A stretch of DNA of 64,000 nt from Chlorops oryzae (GCA_020466095.1 CM035808.1:77935863-77999862); one strand, 5' to 3'; counted from the first letter of the stretch, positions 38,401-52,551 are shown. Notes: generated from the sequence alone by a model not told the origin. Made by a program: numbers and translations.

Positions 38401-41400
38401 TTTTTGCTGATAAAGCATGTTCGATCAGATTCTTATGTTTGAATTTTTACTGTCTTTTGCCGATGCTTTTCCGAATTTCCCTATACCTTGTTTGCCAGAC
38501 TTGGAGAAATCCGATGGCCAAAAGTACGTCTATAATCGTTATTTCAAATTATAAGGTTATTTATTCGTGTTCTAATAACGAAGTTTTCATGTATTTGTAG
38601 CAATATCAAGAGGCAGTAGATCTTAGTCTAAAAGATGAAAATCTTGTGGTCACAAAGAATAAAAATTGATATCGTCAAGGAAGTCGATAATATGAGTCTT
38701 AATATGGAGATTAGACGAATAATCCTCCTTTCCCCCCATTTCTAAGGTTAGTTGAGGCATTTTGAGCGTGATACGTTTCGATTTGTCCTCTCTATGTACA
38801 ATTTGGAAATAAATTAATTTTCTTGCCCTAAATTGAAGAGCTTTTTTCCTTCAACCCGTAAACAGATTGCATTATTCCTTGCAAACTAAAACAACATTTC
38901 TTATTTACTTCAAATCATGACCGCTTTTCTTACTTGCTTCAACAATTTTCTTTACTTAATTTCTTTTTTTAGAGTTTAACAAAAACCCTTTAAACTGCCA
39001 CTATTTTTCCAAATTTGCTTCCGGTAAACAGCCAACATCAAATCCAATATTTTCGATTATATTACCAATGACCCAGCAATTATATCGAATGTAACGAATT
39101 CCTGAATGGCCGATTTTCCCGGTAAAATTTCCTAAGATGGCCTAAAAAAAATTTTCTCTTTTCATTATAATCAAACAGGTTGCTCGAACCGATTCAGGTT
39201 AAACAAAAACTTTTAAATTTTATTCATAATTAGATAATGATTTAAGCGCGACCTTGGGTTGTCATTATTCTTAAATTTTTGTTGCCTTTTAGACAAAAAT
39301 CCACACATTTTATCTCTTTGTACTTCCTTCAAACTCATGAAAATTAAAATAAAAACGGTACGCGACATAAAATGGAATGAAAACAACAAAATTTCTCTAT
39401 CGCTTTTATCATTTCCATTTTACTTGAGGAAAACCAAACCAAGAGCTTCCATAAACTGAATTTGTGGTTTTGGTCCGGCTTTGGCACGGCGTACCACACA
39501 AACATTTTTTATTCTTTGCGTCTTTCATTTCACGCCCCCTTTACTAATGGTATTTCTCCACGAGTACGTTTGATAAATTACAAAGTTTCACTGTGTTAGT
39601 GCAAATTTTTCCTAGCAAAAGGTGAAAGGTCCAAAAATTGGTCTTGTTTTAAGAAAAAATTCAAAATAACATATATTTTTATTTAAGTAAAAATTATAAA
39701 ATCTAAATCATAATATATTTTAAAACAACTAAGAAGAGAAATTTTTATTTTCAAAGAAACAAAAAGCATGTTTACTCAGGGTTTGCAAAAAATTAAAATC
39801 GTGCAATAATAATATTTTTAAAGCACGCATTTCAAAAAATACAAGGAAGGTGTTATTTTTAAATTTCAAAATGCACGCATTTCAAAAATACAAGGCCAAA
39901 ATAAGCATATCATACTAACGAAATAATAATTATAAGAATTTACAGTCTGAATTCTGTCAAATAAAAATTAAAATTTTCTTCACAAAAAAAACTTTTTCTT
40001 AAATTTGTTAAATTCTCCATTGAAATCTTGTTGCATAAAATATTGTTCGGCACTCGTGTCGAAATTAAGTTTTTCCGCACTCTTGGTATTGTGAAACTCG
40101 GCTGCCTCGTTTTACAACATTCCGTCGTTAAAAAAATGTTTCAATTTCTTCAACTTGTAGGAAAATATCCTTTTCTTTGAACGAATGCTTTTTATTTTTT
40201 CTTCAAGAAAGATGTGTTTTTACAAAAACAATATTTTGAACATAAAAATTTTAACCGCACGCACGTGATATAAAGATTTTAATTTTGTTTCAATCTTTTT
40301 GCTCAGTTATGTGGGCAATAACATTGTCTATATAAATTGACTTCAAAATTATAATCGCTAATGCAGTTCACTTGGACGATTTTAATTCAAGTTTGGTAAT
40401 AACTAGCTTACTTTAAGACTGTCACATTCCCAATTTATTTATTGTCATAAATCAAAGCGCACTAGATCTATAATTTAAATGAATCCACTTTTAATGAACT
40501 GAGTTCGATCCAATCTGGAACTATTTCACAAATTTTCAAAAAATTTTTGTGTTGGTTTAAAACTTTATCAAAGAAAAATCGTCACAGTTAACAACGTCTT
40601 GGAAAAAATTTGAGTTTGTTTGAATTTTTTTAATTGCTTTTGCGGTTGAATTGAATTTTTGAGTTCGGCTTTTTTCCGGTGTTTCGTTTCCAATTTTTTA
40701 AAACCTGCAAGGTTCCAGCTTAACTGAAACTTTTTTATTAATTCCCACGTCGTTTTCAAAAATTTTGCAAGTAATTGTTTTATAAAAGTTTAAAGCTCGT
40801 TTCGAATTCAACTGAGAGGGTCGTTCTCTTTAATTAATCGTGCAATTTTATTGAACGTTCTAAGAATTTGGAAATTTATCAAATATCTTTATCACTTGCG
40901 TAAGTTTAACGGTACGTTCTAAGAACGAAGAAAACTTTTGGATTAGCCAGCTGGGATATTTGATTATAGGAATTTGAATAATTTTAATAATGTACACTTT
41001 TTATAATTCGTATAAGAAATGAAAAGTTCAAACTTTAAATTTTATGTGTTTTTTGATGGATATCCTTTCTCTTGGAAGGATTTATATTTTATTTTATATT
41101 TTTTAGGTTATATCCTAGAGATTTTATTGGGTTATGTCCGAATTGCTTTTCGGTAGTCTCGCAAAAATTTGTCTACGCCCTTATTTCTGTATTTAAAACT
41201 TTGATATGCCAATTAATTCAGCGCAATAGCGCTTAATTTTTTTTTTTTTTTTTTATTCATTATTCTTTGTGGTTATTATTGATTGAATTAATTCCTTCCG
41301 CATATTGGCAGTACCTACTCACCATTTTCTTCAGGGTCTCCATAACTCCTTGTTTTTCCAGTAACTTTTGGACTTTTGGATATTGCTTGCGTTTGCTGTG

Positions 41401-41540
41401 TTTTTTTTATATATGGAGTTTTCTTTTAACTTTTCTTTATATTTTTCTAATTATTTTTATCTTGTCTTTTGATTGTAAATTTTTTTTTGTTACAAAAATT
41501 CTTTTTACTTCCGCGAATTTACTTTTTACTTTGGGCCTAA
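35405..41540 (-). other. Decayed interior of the LTR element
   Basis: AT-rich, with homopolymer T runs (35960-36180, 37030, 41235) and no intact frame. Near the 5' side on the minus strand (about 41350) a short METLKKMV-like start precedes a GTGAGT, possibly a gag start or splice donor remnant. A TTCTCAGGTCGA..TGGGGG..TTTCGGAGGTATTT segment is directly duplicated at about 37695 and 37855. Confidence 0.5.
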
Positions 41541-41935
41541 TGTTAAGATATTAGTGTTGTTTTAATAAAACGCATAAAGTTCCTTTAAATTGTTCTAACT
41601 CCAGGAGTTTTATTTCAACTTTGTTTATTACAATTGAAAGTAATACTGGGTTAAATAATATTCTTGCATTGCTAAACTTGTTCCTCTGACGCGAACTCTG
41701 TTGCAGTCGTACTCCCCCGTTCCTCTTTGGTCGTAGGTTTTGCTGACGTCTTATTTTGCAACTTTGTTTCGCTCACCTTCGTTCGCATTCTAGGTTTTCC
41801 GATATTTTCGGAATGCCTTTTTCTTGCACTCAACTGCCCCATTTAAAATTTTTGGTTGTTGGTGCCTTATTGTCATTTTATGGCCCCTTTCGCTCAGCAC
41901 AGTGGCCTCACGATACTTGTGACATGATCACAACA
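41541..41935 (-). repeat. 5' LTR (395 bp)
   Basis: Partner of 34972-35384. Both copies share blocks such as GACGCGAACTCTG and CAGTGGCCTCACGATACTTG. Confidence 0.88.
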
Positions 41936-42100
41936 CTTTATTTGCATGTTTTTGATTTTATGTTGTAACAGATTTTTGTATATTTCAATTGAATCAAGAA
42001 TACTTGCAATTTCTTTCGGATAGGTTATATGTAAAATTGCGTATGAGTCCGAAACTATGTTCGTGTCCCGCAAGTGCATCTCTAAGAATCCCTTTTGGTC
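41936..42100 (-). pseudogene. Env remnant, proximal part, of the old errantivirus
   Basis: The minus strand encodes a segment with YAILHITYPKEIASILDS that resembles the region ahead of the cleavage site in insect Gypsy env proteins. It ends exactly at the CTTT duplication, and its reading continues on the far side of the inserted LTR element at 34971. The two parts are described separately. Confidence 0.5.
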
Positions 42101-43891
<1,791 letters not shown>

Positions 43892-44067
43892 TGTTAAGTA
43901 TATGAAGTATTATGAAGACGACCGATAATGAGGTACTGAAGTAATGAGTAATAAGCATAGAATAAACATCAATATATTAGCGTATAAGTGCAGCGAGCAA
44001 TAAAGATTCATTCTAGTTACTGAGTTAAGATGAATCGCGTGCTTTTCAATTCTCCGAATACATAACA
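43892..44067 (+). repeat. Left (5') LTR, 176 bp
   Basis: Short LTR containing AATAAA (poly(A)-type) motifs. Essentially the same as the right LTR, indicating recent insertion. Confidence 0.93.
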
Positions 44068-44355
44068 TAAATGGCGACGGGGAAAAAAAACATAACCTAA
44101 AATAAAACTAAAAGATTTATGGGAAAAACTTATGTAAAAGAAAAGCAATAATAAATTGTAATACAATTTACTAAACAAAAACAAAAAAACAAAACTGCAA
44201 GACAAAAGTTTCGTGAACTGTGTAAATACACAACCCAATTTAAATTGAAACGCTTAAGAGTGCGAATAATATATACATATATATACATATAAATCGATCA
44301 AAAACCGAATTTAAGTAAAAAAAAAAAAAAAAAAAAACAATAAACGTTTTAAATC

Positions 44356-45693
44356 ATGCCGTTAGACGCGCCTTCAAATACTCAAAATAGTACAGTCACT
44401 ATTTTCCAGTCCAATGGAATAGCAGAATTCGCACCACACAAAGAGCCATGGAATTTATGGAAGGAAAAATTGGAAATACACTTCTGCGAAATTGGGTGTA
44501 CAGAGGAAAACAAAAAAAAAGCTATATTGCCAAAATCTGTCGGCGCATCACCTTATGCGGTATTGCATAGCATTTGCAGTCCTGCCTCACCAGTGGGAAA
44601 AAGCTATAAAGAGCTGTGTCAAATTTTAAGTGACCAATACACTCCTCCAGTGATCATATTTCGTGAGAGGAAAGTTTTTCACAACTCTACAAAAAAAGAA
44701 GAGGAGAATATCTCGGATTGGTTCGCAAGAGTAAAAAAACTGTCTCTGAATTGTCAATTCGGTCAACAGCTGGAATCATTCATATTAAATCAATTCGTTA
44801 TGGGCTTACCTGATCGGATATTTGAGAAAATTTGTGAAGAGGATGAAAAACTCACATTGAAGGATGCTTTACGCAAGGCTTTAATTATGGAAACAAAAAT
44901 TTCATCGAAAAATGAGAAAGAAGTCAATTTTGTCAAAGGTGGCAATCAACAGTCCAAAAGCGGAAAATCGACGCAAAGAAAGGGCAAAAATTCGCGAAAC
45001 AACAACAGCAAGAATGACAACCACAACAACAACAACAACAACGGCAACAAGCAATCAACGGACAATGAAAAGAAAGCAGCATGCAAGCATTGCGGATGGC
45101 GGAATCATCGATCGGAACAATGCAAGTACAAAGGCAGCAACTGTCATCAATGTGGCAAAAGTGGCCATTTAGCTTCAATTTGTAAACATAAAAAGGTGAA
45201 TTATGTATCAGAATCAGACAGCTCAGATAGTTCTGATGTTAATGTAAACAATTTTTCTGTATACAGGGTTACTAATAGTAAAGAAGATTCATCTGGAAAC
45301 TACAATGTAAACATTATTATGGATGGTTTACATTTGAATGTTGCGTGTGACACTGGAACACCGTGCAGCTTAGTTCCAAAAACACTGCTAAGCAAAATAA
45401 AGAGTAATGTAAGTCTAAACAAATGTGAAAGTACATATGTAGACTATGGAGGGAACTCTATAAAAATTATAGGAGAATACATAGCCAGTGTAGAATACAA
45501 TGGTGTTTTGAAGAAAATTAAAACTGTAGTTACGGACACAAATAATCCCCCTCTGCTGGCAAGAAATTTTCTTAGAGAATTTAAATTTTGCTTGCAAAAA
45601 GTAAATTCAGTTTCTATTCAAAATGCGTTAATGGTAGATCAAATCAAAAATGAATTTTTCGAACTTTTCGACGGAAAAACTTGGTGCGTATAG
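44356..45693 (+). CDS. Gag plus aspartic protease of the Gypsy element
   Basis: 445-residue frame. The Gag/capsid part includes WLKEKLEIHF-like (WKEKLEIHFCEIG) and WFARVKKLSLNCQFG, then a basic Asn/Lys-rich linker. Two CCHC zinc knuckles follow (CKHCGWRNHRSEQC and CHQCGKSGHLASIC, about residues 242-275), which bind RNA. The protease has its catalytic motif in VACDTGTPCSLV (about residue 333). The frame ends at 45693 just after an A run at about 45675, while the RT continues in the +1 frame. That break could be a mutation, an assembly error or a programmed shift. Confidence 0.88.
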   Translation: MPLDAPSNTQNSTVTIFQSNGIAEFAPHKEPWNLWKEKLEIHFCEIGCTEENKKKAILPKSVGASPYAVLHSICSPASPVGKSYKELCQILSDQYTPPVIIFRERKVFHNSTKKEEENISDWFARVKKLSLNCQFGQQLESFILNQFVMGLPDRIFEKICEEDEKLTLKDALRKALIMETKISSKNEKEVNFVKGGNQQSKSGKSTQRKGKNSRNNNSKNDNHNNNNNNGNKQSTDNEKKAACKHCGWRNHRSEQCKYKGSNCHQCGKSGHLASICKHKKVNYVSESDSSDSSDVNVNNFSVYRVTNSKEDSSGNYNVNIIMDGLHLNVACDTGTPCSLVPKTLLSKIKSNVSLNKCESTYVDYGGNSIKIIGEYIASVEYNGVLKKIKTVVTDTNNPPLLARNFLREFKFCLQKVNSVSIQNALMVDQIKNEFFELFDGKTWCV

Positions 45694-47426
45694 GTATACC
45701 ACGGTTTCATTACCCATTGCAAGTGATGCCAAACCTGTTTTCTGTAAGCCACGTCCAGTGCCGCTTGCTTGGAAAAATAAAATAGAGCAAAATTTAAATC
45801 ATTTAATAAAAAATGATGTGCTAGTACCTGTTGATAGTTCCAAGTGGGGGACTCCATTGGTACCCATTTTAAAACCCAATGGAGACCTTCGCATATGTGG
45901 TGACTACAAAGTTACTATCATTTTGTTAGATTACAAATATCCTCTTCCGTTGATTGATGAGATTTTTGCTTCGTTACAGGGAGGTAAATTCTTCACGAAG
46001 TTAGACTTATCAAACGCCTATAACCAACTGATATTGGAAGAAGAATAACTATGTTCTTGGTCAACGCACATGGGGACTTTCAAAATGAAGCGTCTTCCAT
46101 TCGGTGTTAAACCGGCAGCCTCAATTTTTCAAAAAACAATTGAAGAGCTTCTTCGTGGAATTCCTCAGGTGGTTGTTTACCAAGACGACATAACGGTTAC
46201 AGGTCAGGATGTTTCTCAACATGTTAAAACATTGAAATTAGTACTGAATAAGTTGAGAGATGCCGGACTTAAGCTTAATATTTCGAAATGTGAATTTTTT
46301 AAAGACAAAATTTCCTATTTAGGGTTCACAATAGATCAATTTGGCCTGAACAAGAATCAAGATAGGTATACAAGCGTGATCAAAGCACCAAAACCAACTA
46401 ATATATCCGAATTACGTGCATTTGTAGGTATGGTGAATTATTATTCACGTTTTATTCCCAAATTTGCACATAAAATGTGTCCTCTGTATGAACTTCTAAG
46501 GAAGGAAGTCAAATTTGAGTGGTCTCAAAAATGTGAAAATGCATATGATGAAATAAAAAAAGAAATTGCTTCTGATCGAGTTCTAGTGCATTTTAATCCA
46601 AATCTGCCAATAATTGTAACAACAGACGCTTCTAATATTGCAATAGCAGGCATTTTATCTCACAAATTTCAAGATGGTTCTCTAAGACCAGTAGCTTTTA
46701 TTTCTAGAGCGCTTTCTAATGCCGAAAGAAATTATAGTACACTAGAAAAAGAGTCGTTAGCTATTGTATATTCAGTAACAAAATTAAGGCAGTATTTACT
46801 TGGATATAGTTTCGTAATTCAAACGGATCACAAACCTTTAATTTGCATATTTGGAGAGAATAAAGGATTACCAGTTATGGCTGCAGCTAGAATGCAGAGA
46901 TGGTCCTTCATTCTTTCTGGATTCAATTATAAAATAGAGCATGTCAAAGGAAAATTAAATTATGCGGACAGTTTGTCACGCATGCCTCAAAGACATAAAC
47001 CTCGTTCTGAAGAAGATAAAAATTTTGTCAATCTCATAAAAGAACAAAATATTTTGGAATTAGACTTCAATGACATAGCTAGGGAAACCAAACGTGATCC
47101 TGTTTTATCAAAGGTATGCGAGTCGTTAGAAAATGGTTCTTTACAAAGACTCAAAGAAAAAGACTTTATGCCATTCAGTAGTAAGACACTTGAACTTTCA
47201 GTTGAGCGTGGATGCTTGTTATGGGGATATAGGGTAATAGTACCTAAGAAACTTCGTAGCACAATCTTGAGACAACTACATGAGTCGCACTTAGGAATTG
47301 TTAAAACCAAATCGCTTTCAAGATCTTATGTTTGGTGGCCAAAATTAGATCAAGATATAGAGATGTTGATTAAAAATTGTGGTTCTTGTCAAGAGTTACA
47401 GTCAAGTCCTAATATGAAAACTTCTA
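45650..47426 (+). pseudogene. Reverse transcriptase, RNase H and integrase N-terminus of the Gypsy element
   Basis: RT motifs are FCKPRPVPLAWK, WGTPLVPILKPNG, the first catalytic aspartate in FFTKLDLSNAYNQL and the second box as VVVYQDDITVTG (Gln in place of the usual Val/Leu/Met). An in-frame TAA at 46046-46048 separates these two boxes. RNase H shows TTDASNIAIAGIL, YSTLEKESLAIVY and TDHKPL. The integrase zinc finger follows (LHESHLG ... CGSCQ). The reading is cut at about 47426 by the Jockey-type insertion and resumes at about 50261. Confidence 0.88.
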
Positions 47427-50132
47427 TAATGAAGAGTTTTTTGATTCTAATATCTATAATATTTTTCGAAAGGATCGGGATTATATAAAAACTGGTTGCA
47501 TTAGGGGGGGTGGGGTCATTATTGCAGTTAAACTCACTCTTTCCGCATCTCTTATTTCGCTGGAAATTAATGATTCTCTATAAGATCAACTTTGTGTTGC
47601 TGTTCATTCTCAAATGGGTTCTTTGTTCCTATTGGCATCTTACATTCCTCCAAACAGCTCGTTTGAGTTATATAAAGCGCATATTGATAATATTCATTTT
47701 GTGGCTAATAACAAAAGTGGAAATGATCATGTGTGTGTGGTTGGGGATTTTAACCTGAGCAAATTGGTATGGAATCTCACACGAGTTGGCATGAGGCTTA
47801 CTCCTTTTAATGCAACTAGTGATATAGAACTATATTTAATTGATCGCTTATCTGATGTTGATCTCCTACAAATAAACAGTTCATTTAATAAGTTACGCAG
47901 GCTGCTTGATTTAGTTTTTATTAGTAATAATGTAAACTATAATGTAATTGAAACTCCGTTTGCTATTTCCGCAGAGAGTTTACACCATTTACCGTTGTCA
48001 ATTTCTCTTGAATTTTATGACTTCTTACCTCTTAAAATCGAAAACGTAACTCCTATTTCCTATGATTATAAGAATTGTAATTTTGATGAATTGAATATGC
48101 GAATCAATAGCGTTGATTGGGATTCGGAATTTAAATACTTACGCACTGATACTGCTTTCTATTGTTTGAAGTCTAAGCTGACGAGCTTTTTTAATGATTT
48201 AATCCCTTGTATTTCTTATAAGAAATATAGCACACCTTGGTCTACTCCGGGGTTGAGAAAGCTGAAAAATTTTAGGAATAAATTTCATAAAAAGTATCTT
48301 GCTACTGGTAATGCTGAATCATTCATTAAATACAGGCATTATATGCGTGAATTTAATTTCTTAGATAAATATCTGTTCAGAAACTATATATCAAAATTTG
48401 AAGCTAATATAAAATCAAACCCTAAAGAGTTTTGGCGTTATGTCAATTCAAGAAAAAAGAGTTCAAGCATCCCTAAAAAGATGTTTCTAAATGATGTTTC
48501 CTCGCATTCAGCAATTGAATCATCTAACTTATTTGCAAAATTTTTCAAATCAAATTTCGAGCCTGCCGTTGATTTGTGCTTTGATGAGACTGCCCCTTTA
48601 TCCAGTTTGAACTTCGGATCTTTAGTCTTGACTGAAGAGGTAATATTATCAGGCATCATTAAAATGAAATCCTCCACTAAACTGGTTGTCGATGGATTTT
48701 CCGGTATTCTTCTAAAAAGTTGTGCCACCTCTGTAGCTCTGCCTTTGAAATTAATTTTTAACAAGTCCTTGGAATCGGGTAATTTTATCGATGATTGGAA
48801 AAAAGCATTTATAACGCCTATTTTTAAATCAGGAAACAAAAATGACATTGCAAACTATAGGCCGATCTCTAAACTATCCAATATTAGCAAACTTTTTGAA
48901 TCGATAGTGAAAGACAGAATGTATTTCGCTGTAAAAAGCTATATCTCGCCGGATCAACACGGTTTTATTTCGGGTAGATCAACTCTAACGAATCTAACGA
49001 TTTTTTCTGAGTATTGTATCTCTGCTTTTTCTCAAGGCTCTCAAGTTGACGTTATTTATACTGATTTTTCGAAGGCATTTGACAAGGTGGCTCATTCTGT
49101 ATTAGTAAAAAAACTGGCTGCATTTGGATTTCATTCCAATTTCCTAAAGTGGCTTAAATCCTATCTTTTAAATCGTATATCCTTGGTATCCATTGATGGT
49201 GTACAATCTAATCCCTTTGTGGCAACATCCGGTGTGCCACAAGGCAGTATTTTGGGACCGTTGCTATTCATTATTTTCGTAAATGATATAACTAGTGTCA
49301 TTTTATTCTCTCGTTGCTTGCTTTTCGCTGACGACTTAAAAATCTTTAAAAAAATTGATACTGTGGCTGACCTCTTAAGCTTACAGTCGGATATTGACTC
49401 ACTATTAAATTGGTGTGAGAAAAATCACTTGTATCTAAATTTTGAAAAATGTGTATGTGCCACTTATTCTAAGTCGGATAACACTATTCATTCCTCTTAC
49501 GCCCTGAGAGAATCCCCTCTTATTAAAGTGGATGTGGTTAAAGATTTGGGAGTATTCTTCGATAGAAAGTTCACCTTTATTCAACACATCAACTATATTG
49601 TTCCGAAATCGTATGCAATGCTGGCCTTTATTCGAAGAAATTCAACAAATTTCTTGGACCCATATACTCTAAAAACGCTGTATGTTTCTCTTGTCCGTTC
49701 CAAATTAGAGTATGCGTCTATTGTTTGGAACCCATTCTATAGTTCACATATTTCTCGTTTGGAACGTGTTCAAAAATATTCACGCGGTTCGCTTTACGTC
49801 ACCTACATTTTGGTGATCAACTTCCACCGTATTACGTGCGTTGTTTGCTCATTGGCTTGAAGTCCTTGGAGTCAAGACGTAAAATGCTTTCGTTACTCTT
49901 TATAGCCGTTATTGTTAGTGCAAGAGTAGATTGTCCTGCTTTACTCAGTCTCATTGATATCAATGTACCCGCTAGAGCCCTTAGGCATGCAGATGTTTTT
50001 TACTTGGGCCTTAGACGCACAAACTCTGCAGTACATGCTTTAACAGAATATAATTCTGTTTCCGCAAATAATGCTATTGATTTTTGCCTTCCTAAAGATA
50101 GCATAAAGGTTACTTTAAGTAATACTTTATAG
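47427..50132 (+). pseudogene. Endonuclease-reverse transcriptase of the Jockey-type element
   Basis: The partial AP-endonuclease has RGGGVIIAV at about 47500 and VVGDFNL. The RT has NYRPISKLSNISKLFESI, the catalytic-Asp box YTDFSKAFDKVAHS, GVPQGSILGPLLFIIF and the catalytic box LLFADDLKIF, in an open frame from 47614 to about 49775. Frame changes near 47572 and 49778 break it. The last part (to 50132) holds LLIGLKSLESRRK and the C-terminal tail. Inactive. Confidence 0.88.
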
Positions 50133-50260
50133 TTATTTAATAATTTTCTTCTTAATAGTTTTAATTAATTTTGAATATTTATAAGTTATGTAATTAATAA
50201 TTCATATAAGTCTGAAAGAATTTGTGTTCATAGACTAAATAAATAAATAAATAAATAAAA
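47427..50260 (+). mobile_element. Jockey-type non-LTR retrotransposon, 5' truncated
   Basis: It begins within the endonuclease domain and ends in a TAAA-repeat tail (50236-50260), after which the host Gypsy integrase resumes. ORF1 and the start of the endonuclease are missing, the usual outcome of incomplete target-primed reverse transcription. The 5' junction is approximate, and I could not confirm the target duplication. Confidence 0.82.
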
Positions 50261-51420
50261 GTGTTCTCATACCTTGGACTCCCACAAACATTGTATGGAG
50301 TCGTATACACATCGACTTTGCTGGACCTATTGCAGGTTATTTTCTGTTTATAATAATTGACTCTCACACGAAATGGGTCGAAGTATTCAGAACAAAAGAA
50401 ATCACTTCAAAATTTGTAATATCGAAGTTACGTGAAACATTCTGTCGTTTTGTCATAGTCAAAACAATTGTTAGTGATAATGGGAGACAATTTGTGTCGA
50501 GTGAATTTAAAACTTTCATTCGTTCGAATAAGGTAAAGCACACTTTGACGTCACCGGGACATCCTTCAACAAATGGCCAAGCGGAAAATTTTGTAAAAAC
50601 AATAAAGAAATCGTTATATGCTAATTTAAAAATTCAAGATAGAGCGAGTTTTGCGGTCATCCTAAATAGATTTTTAATGGATTACCGAAATACCACTCAT
50701 TGTTCTACTAAAGAAAAACCAGCCAAGCTATTCCTAGGAAGATCCATTAGAACCAGATTTGATTTGATCAAGCCACCATTGTATGAAGAAGAAATTAAAA
50801 GTTCTCAAGAAAAGAGTATTGAAAATCACAAAGGAAAAAGAATTTGTAAATTTAGCTCAGGACAAAAAGTCTATGTTCGGGATTATTCGAATCCTAACAA
50901 ACCAAAATGGTGTCAGGCTAAGATTCAAGACCAAGTTGGAACGCTTTCATATAATTGCATTTTATCAAACAATAGAATTATTCGAAGACATTTAGATCAG
51001 ATCAGACCGACCTTCAATGAGTTAGATAAAAACAGTGTTGTTGCAACTGAGATGCAGGGTAAGTCTAGTGTCAACACAAGAGATAAAACCTCATCATCAA
51101 TCTCTAAATTAGTAAATGAAAACGAAAATATTGAAAATATTTTAAATGAAAATGAAAACGAAAATGTTGAAAATGTATTAAATGAAAACGAAAACGAAAA
51201 TGTTGAAAATATTTTAAATGAAAATGAAAACGAAAATGTTGAAAATGTATTAAATGAAAATGAAAACGAAAATATTGATAATATTTTAAACGAAAATTAA
51301 AATGGAAATGTTGAAAATGTATTAAATGAAAACGAAAATCACAATATAGCTACTGAAAATGTAAATATAAGAAGAAATTTAAGACCAAGAAAAGAAGGAA
51401 AGGCAGTTATAAATTTTTAA
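50261..51420 (+). pseudogene. Integrase catalytic core and C-terminus of the Gypsy element
   Basis: Continuation after the insertion. DDE residues lie in RIHIDFAGP, IVSDNGRQFVS and STNGQAENFVKT. The C-terminal domain has QKVYVRDYSN and IIRRHLDQIRP, then the Asn/Glu repeat tail. An in-frame TAA at 51298-51300 precedes a short remaining segment ending RRNLRPRKEGKAVINF. Frame and order fit the Gypsy element starting at 43892. Confidence 0.88.
51115..51345 (+). repeat. NENENVENVLNEN coding repeats in the integrase tail
   Basis: Degenerate units of about 33-36 bp, GAAAATGTTGAAAATGTATT-like, encode an acidic Asn/Glu-rich tail. About six units are present, and a stop has arisen in one. Confidence 0.85.
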
Positions 51421-51543
51421 AAAAATATATAAAAAAAAAACTAATAATATATATTCATAATAATTACATACATATGTTATTATCTTAAACATGAAGAAAT
51501 ATTACAATTTTTTTTACATTATCCAATCAGCTCAGGAGGAGCA

Positions 51544-51726
51544 TGTTAAGTATATGAAGTATTATGAAGACGACCGATAATGAGTACTGAAGTACTGAAG
51601 TAATGAGTAATAAGCATAGAATAAACATCAATATATTAGCGTATAAGTGCAGCGAGCAATAAAGATTCATTCTAGTTACTGAGTTAAGATGAATCGCGTG
51701 CTTTTCAATTCTCCGAATACATAACA
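51544..51726 (+). repeat. Right (3') LTR, 183 bp
   Basis: Identical to 43892-44067 apart from an extra GTACTGAA-type unit. Preceded by a purine-rich CTCAGGAGGAGCA. Confidence 0.93.
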
Positions 51727-51731
51727 GATAG

Positions 51732-52551
51732 TGTTTTCTTTTCCTTTAATTCCCATACGTACATTGCCTTTGCTTGGGAGCGAGACTAACTCATTGGGCT
51801 CTTGCCCGATTGATGAAAATTTGTTTTGTCGGTTTTGACTATAAATCCAAATTTTCTCACCTATTGAAAAATTTCTCTGTTTCGTCTTTTTATCATAATA
51901 TTTTTTTGGATTTTTTTTTTTGCTCTCTTTTGATTATTTCTAACTATTTCGTGACATCTTGAAATTTGGGACTTTAAAATTTTGCTGTAATCGTCTGAAT
52001 TATACAGTTGGCTTGGTTAATTTTCTAGTTTTAAGGGAGTTTCAAAAACTTTTTAGGAATATTAAATTTTGATATGATTTCATTAAAAAAAAGCCCTTCC
52101 TACTGTTGCTGCTTCTGCATCTGAAATGGCTGCGCAGACAACATATTTTGAAGTCATCTTAAAACATAAGAATGTATCTATTTTCCCTGAATGAAATGGG
52201 GAGTGGACCGATTATGTCCATAAAAACTTTATCAAAAGGTCTATGGGATGTGTGTGTTGTTGACAAAGGCATCTTTTCTACTCGAGAGCTTTTGTTGTTC
52301 TGGCAAAGTTCGCATGCTTTAATGTAAGTTCTAATTTGCCGTTGCATGCTCTCCCATTTATATTAATTTCTTGTTCGAAAATAAGTTTTCGCAAAATCTT
52401 TATGGCCTCCTATTCGAGTATCATGGAAAATTTTCAGCACCTTTTGTATTTCTGTTGGGCCGGTAAGCACAACCGCTGTACCTTTATTCTGATAATCATT
52501 GAAACTTATGCTTGCTAATTCGTCTAAGTGTTCGTGAGTGTCTTGTGACAT
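51732..52551 (-). pseudogene. Integrase remnant of the old errantivirus
   Basis: The zinc-finger part carries KIFHDTRIGGHKD, and ACELCQNNKSS follows. The start of the catalytic core, FDKVFMDIIGPLP, contains the first catalytic aspartate. Frame breaks occur near 52350 and upstream. The remainder is displaced by the plus-strand Gypsy insertion at 51726. Confidence 0.72.

Larger units (their letters stand above)
34972..41935 (-). mobile_element. LTR element inserted in the env region of the old errantivirus
   Basis: Two LTRs (34972-35384 and 41541-41935), both TG...CA, are flanked by the 4-bp duplication CTTT (34968-34971 and 41936-41939). A polypurine tract on the minus strand (35385-35404) adjoins the left LTR, so transcription runs right to left. 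The roughly 6.1-kb interior has no long frame, only AT-rich decayed sequence. The LTRs differ by many substitutions and indels, so the copy is old. Confidence 0.75.
43892..51726 (+). mobile_element. Ty3/Gypsy element with near-identical LTRs, interrupted by a Jockey-type element
   Basis: LTRs at 43892-44067 and 51544-51726 (TGTTAAGTATATG...ATACATAACA) are identical except for one short indel around GTACTGAA. Flanks are GATAC and GATAG, a 4-of-5 match. TGGCGAC just inside the left LTR is a likely primer-binding site. The internal order is gag, protease, RT, RNase H and integrase (Ty3/Gypsy order), with no env. It is inserted in the integrase region of an older opposite-strand Gypsy element. 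Confidence 0.88.

Noticed and set aside
41267..41554. Hydrophobic 95-codon plus-strand frame (possible membrane protein)
   Set aside because: Antisense to the A-rich leader/gag start of the LTR element; hydrophobicity comes from T-rich codons.
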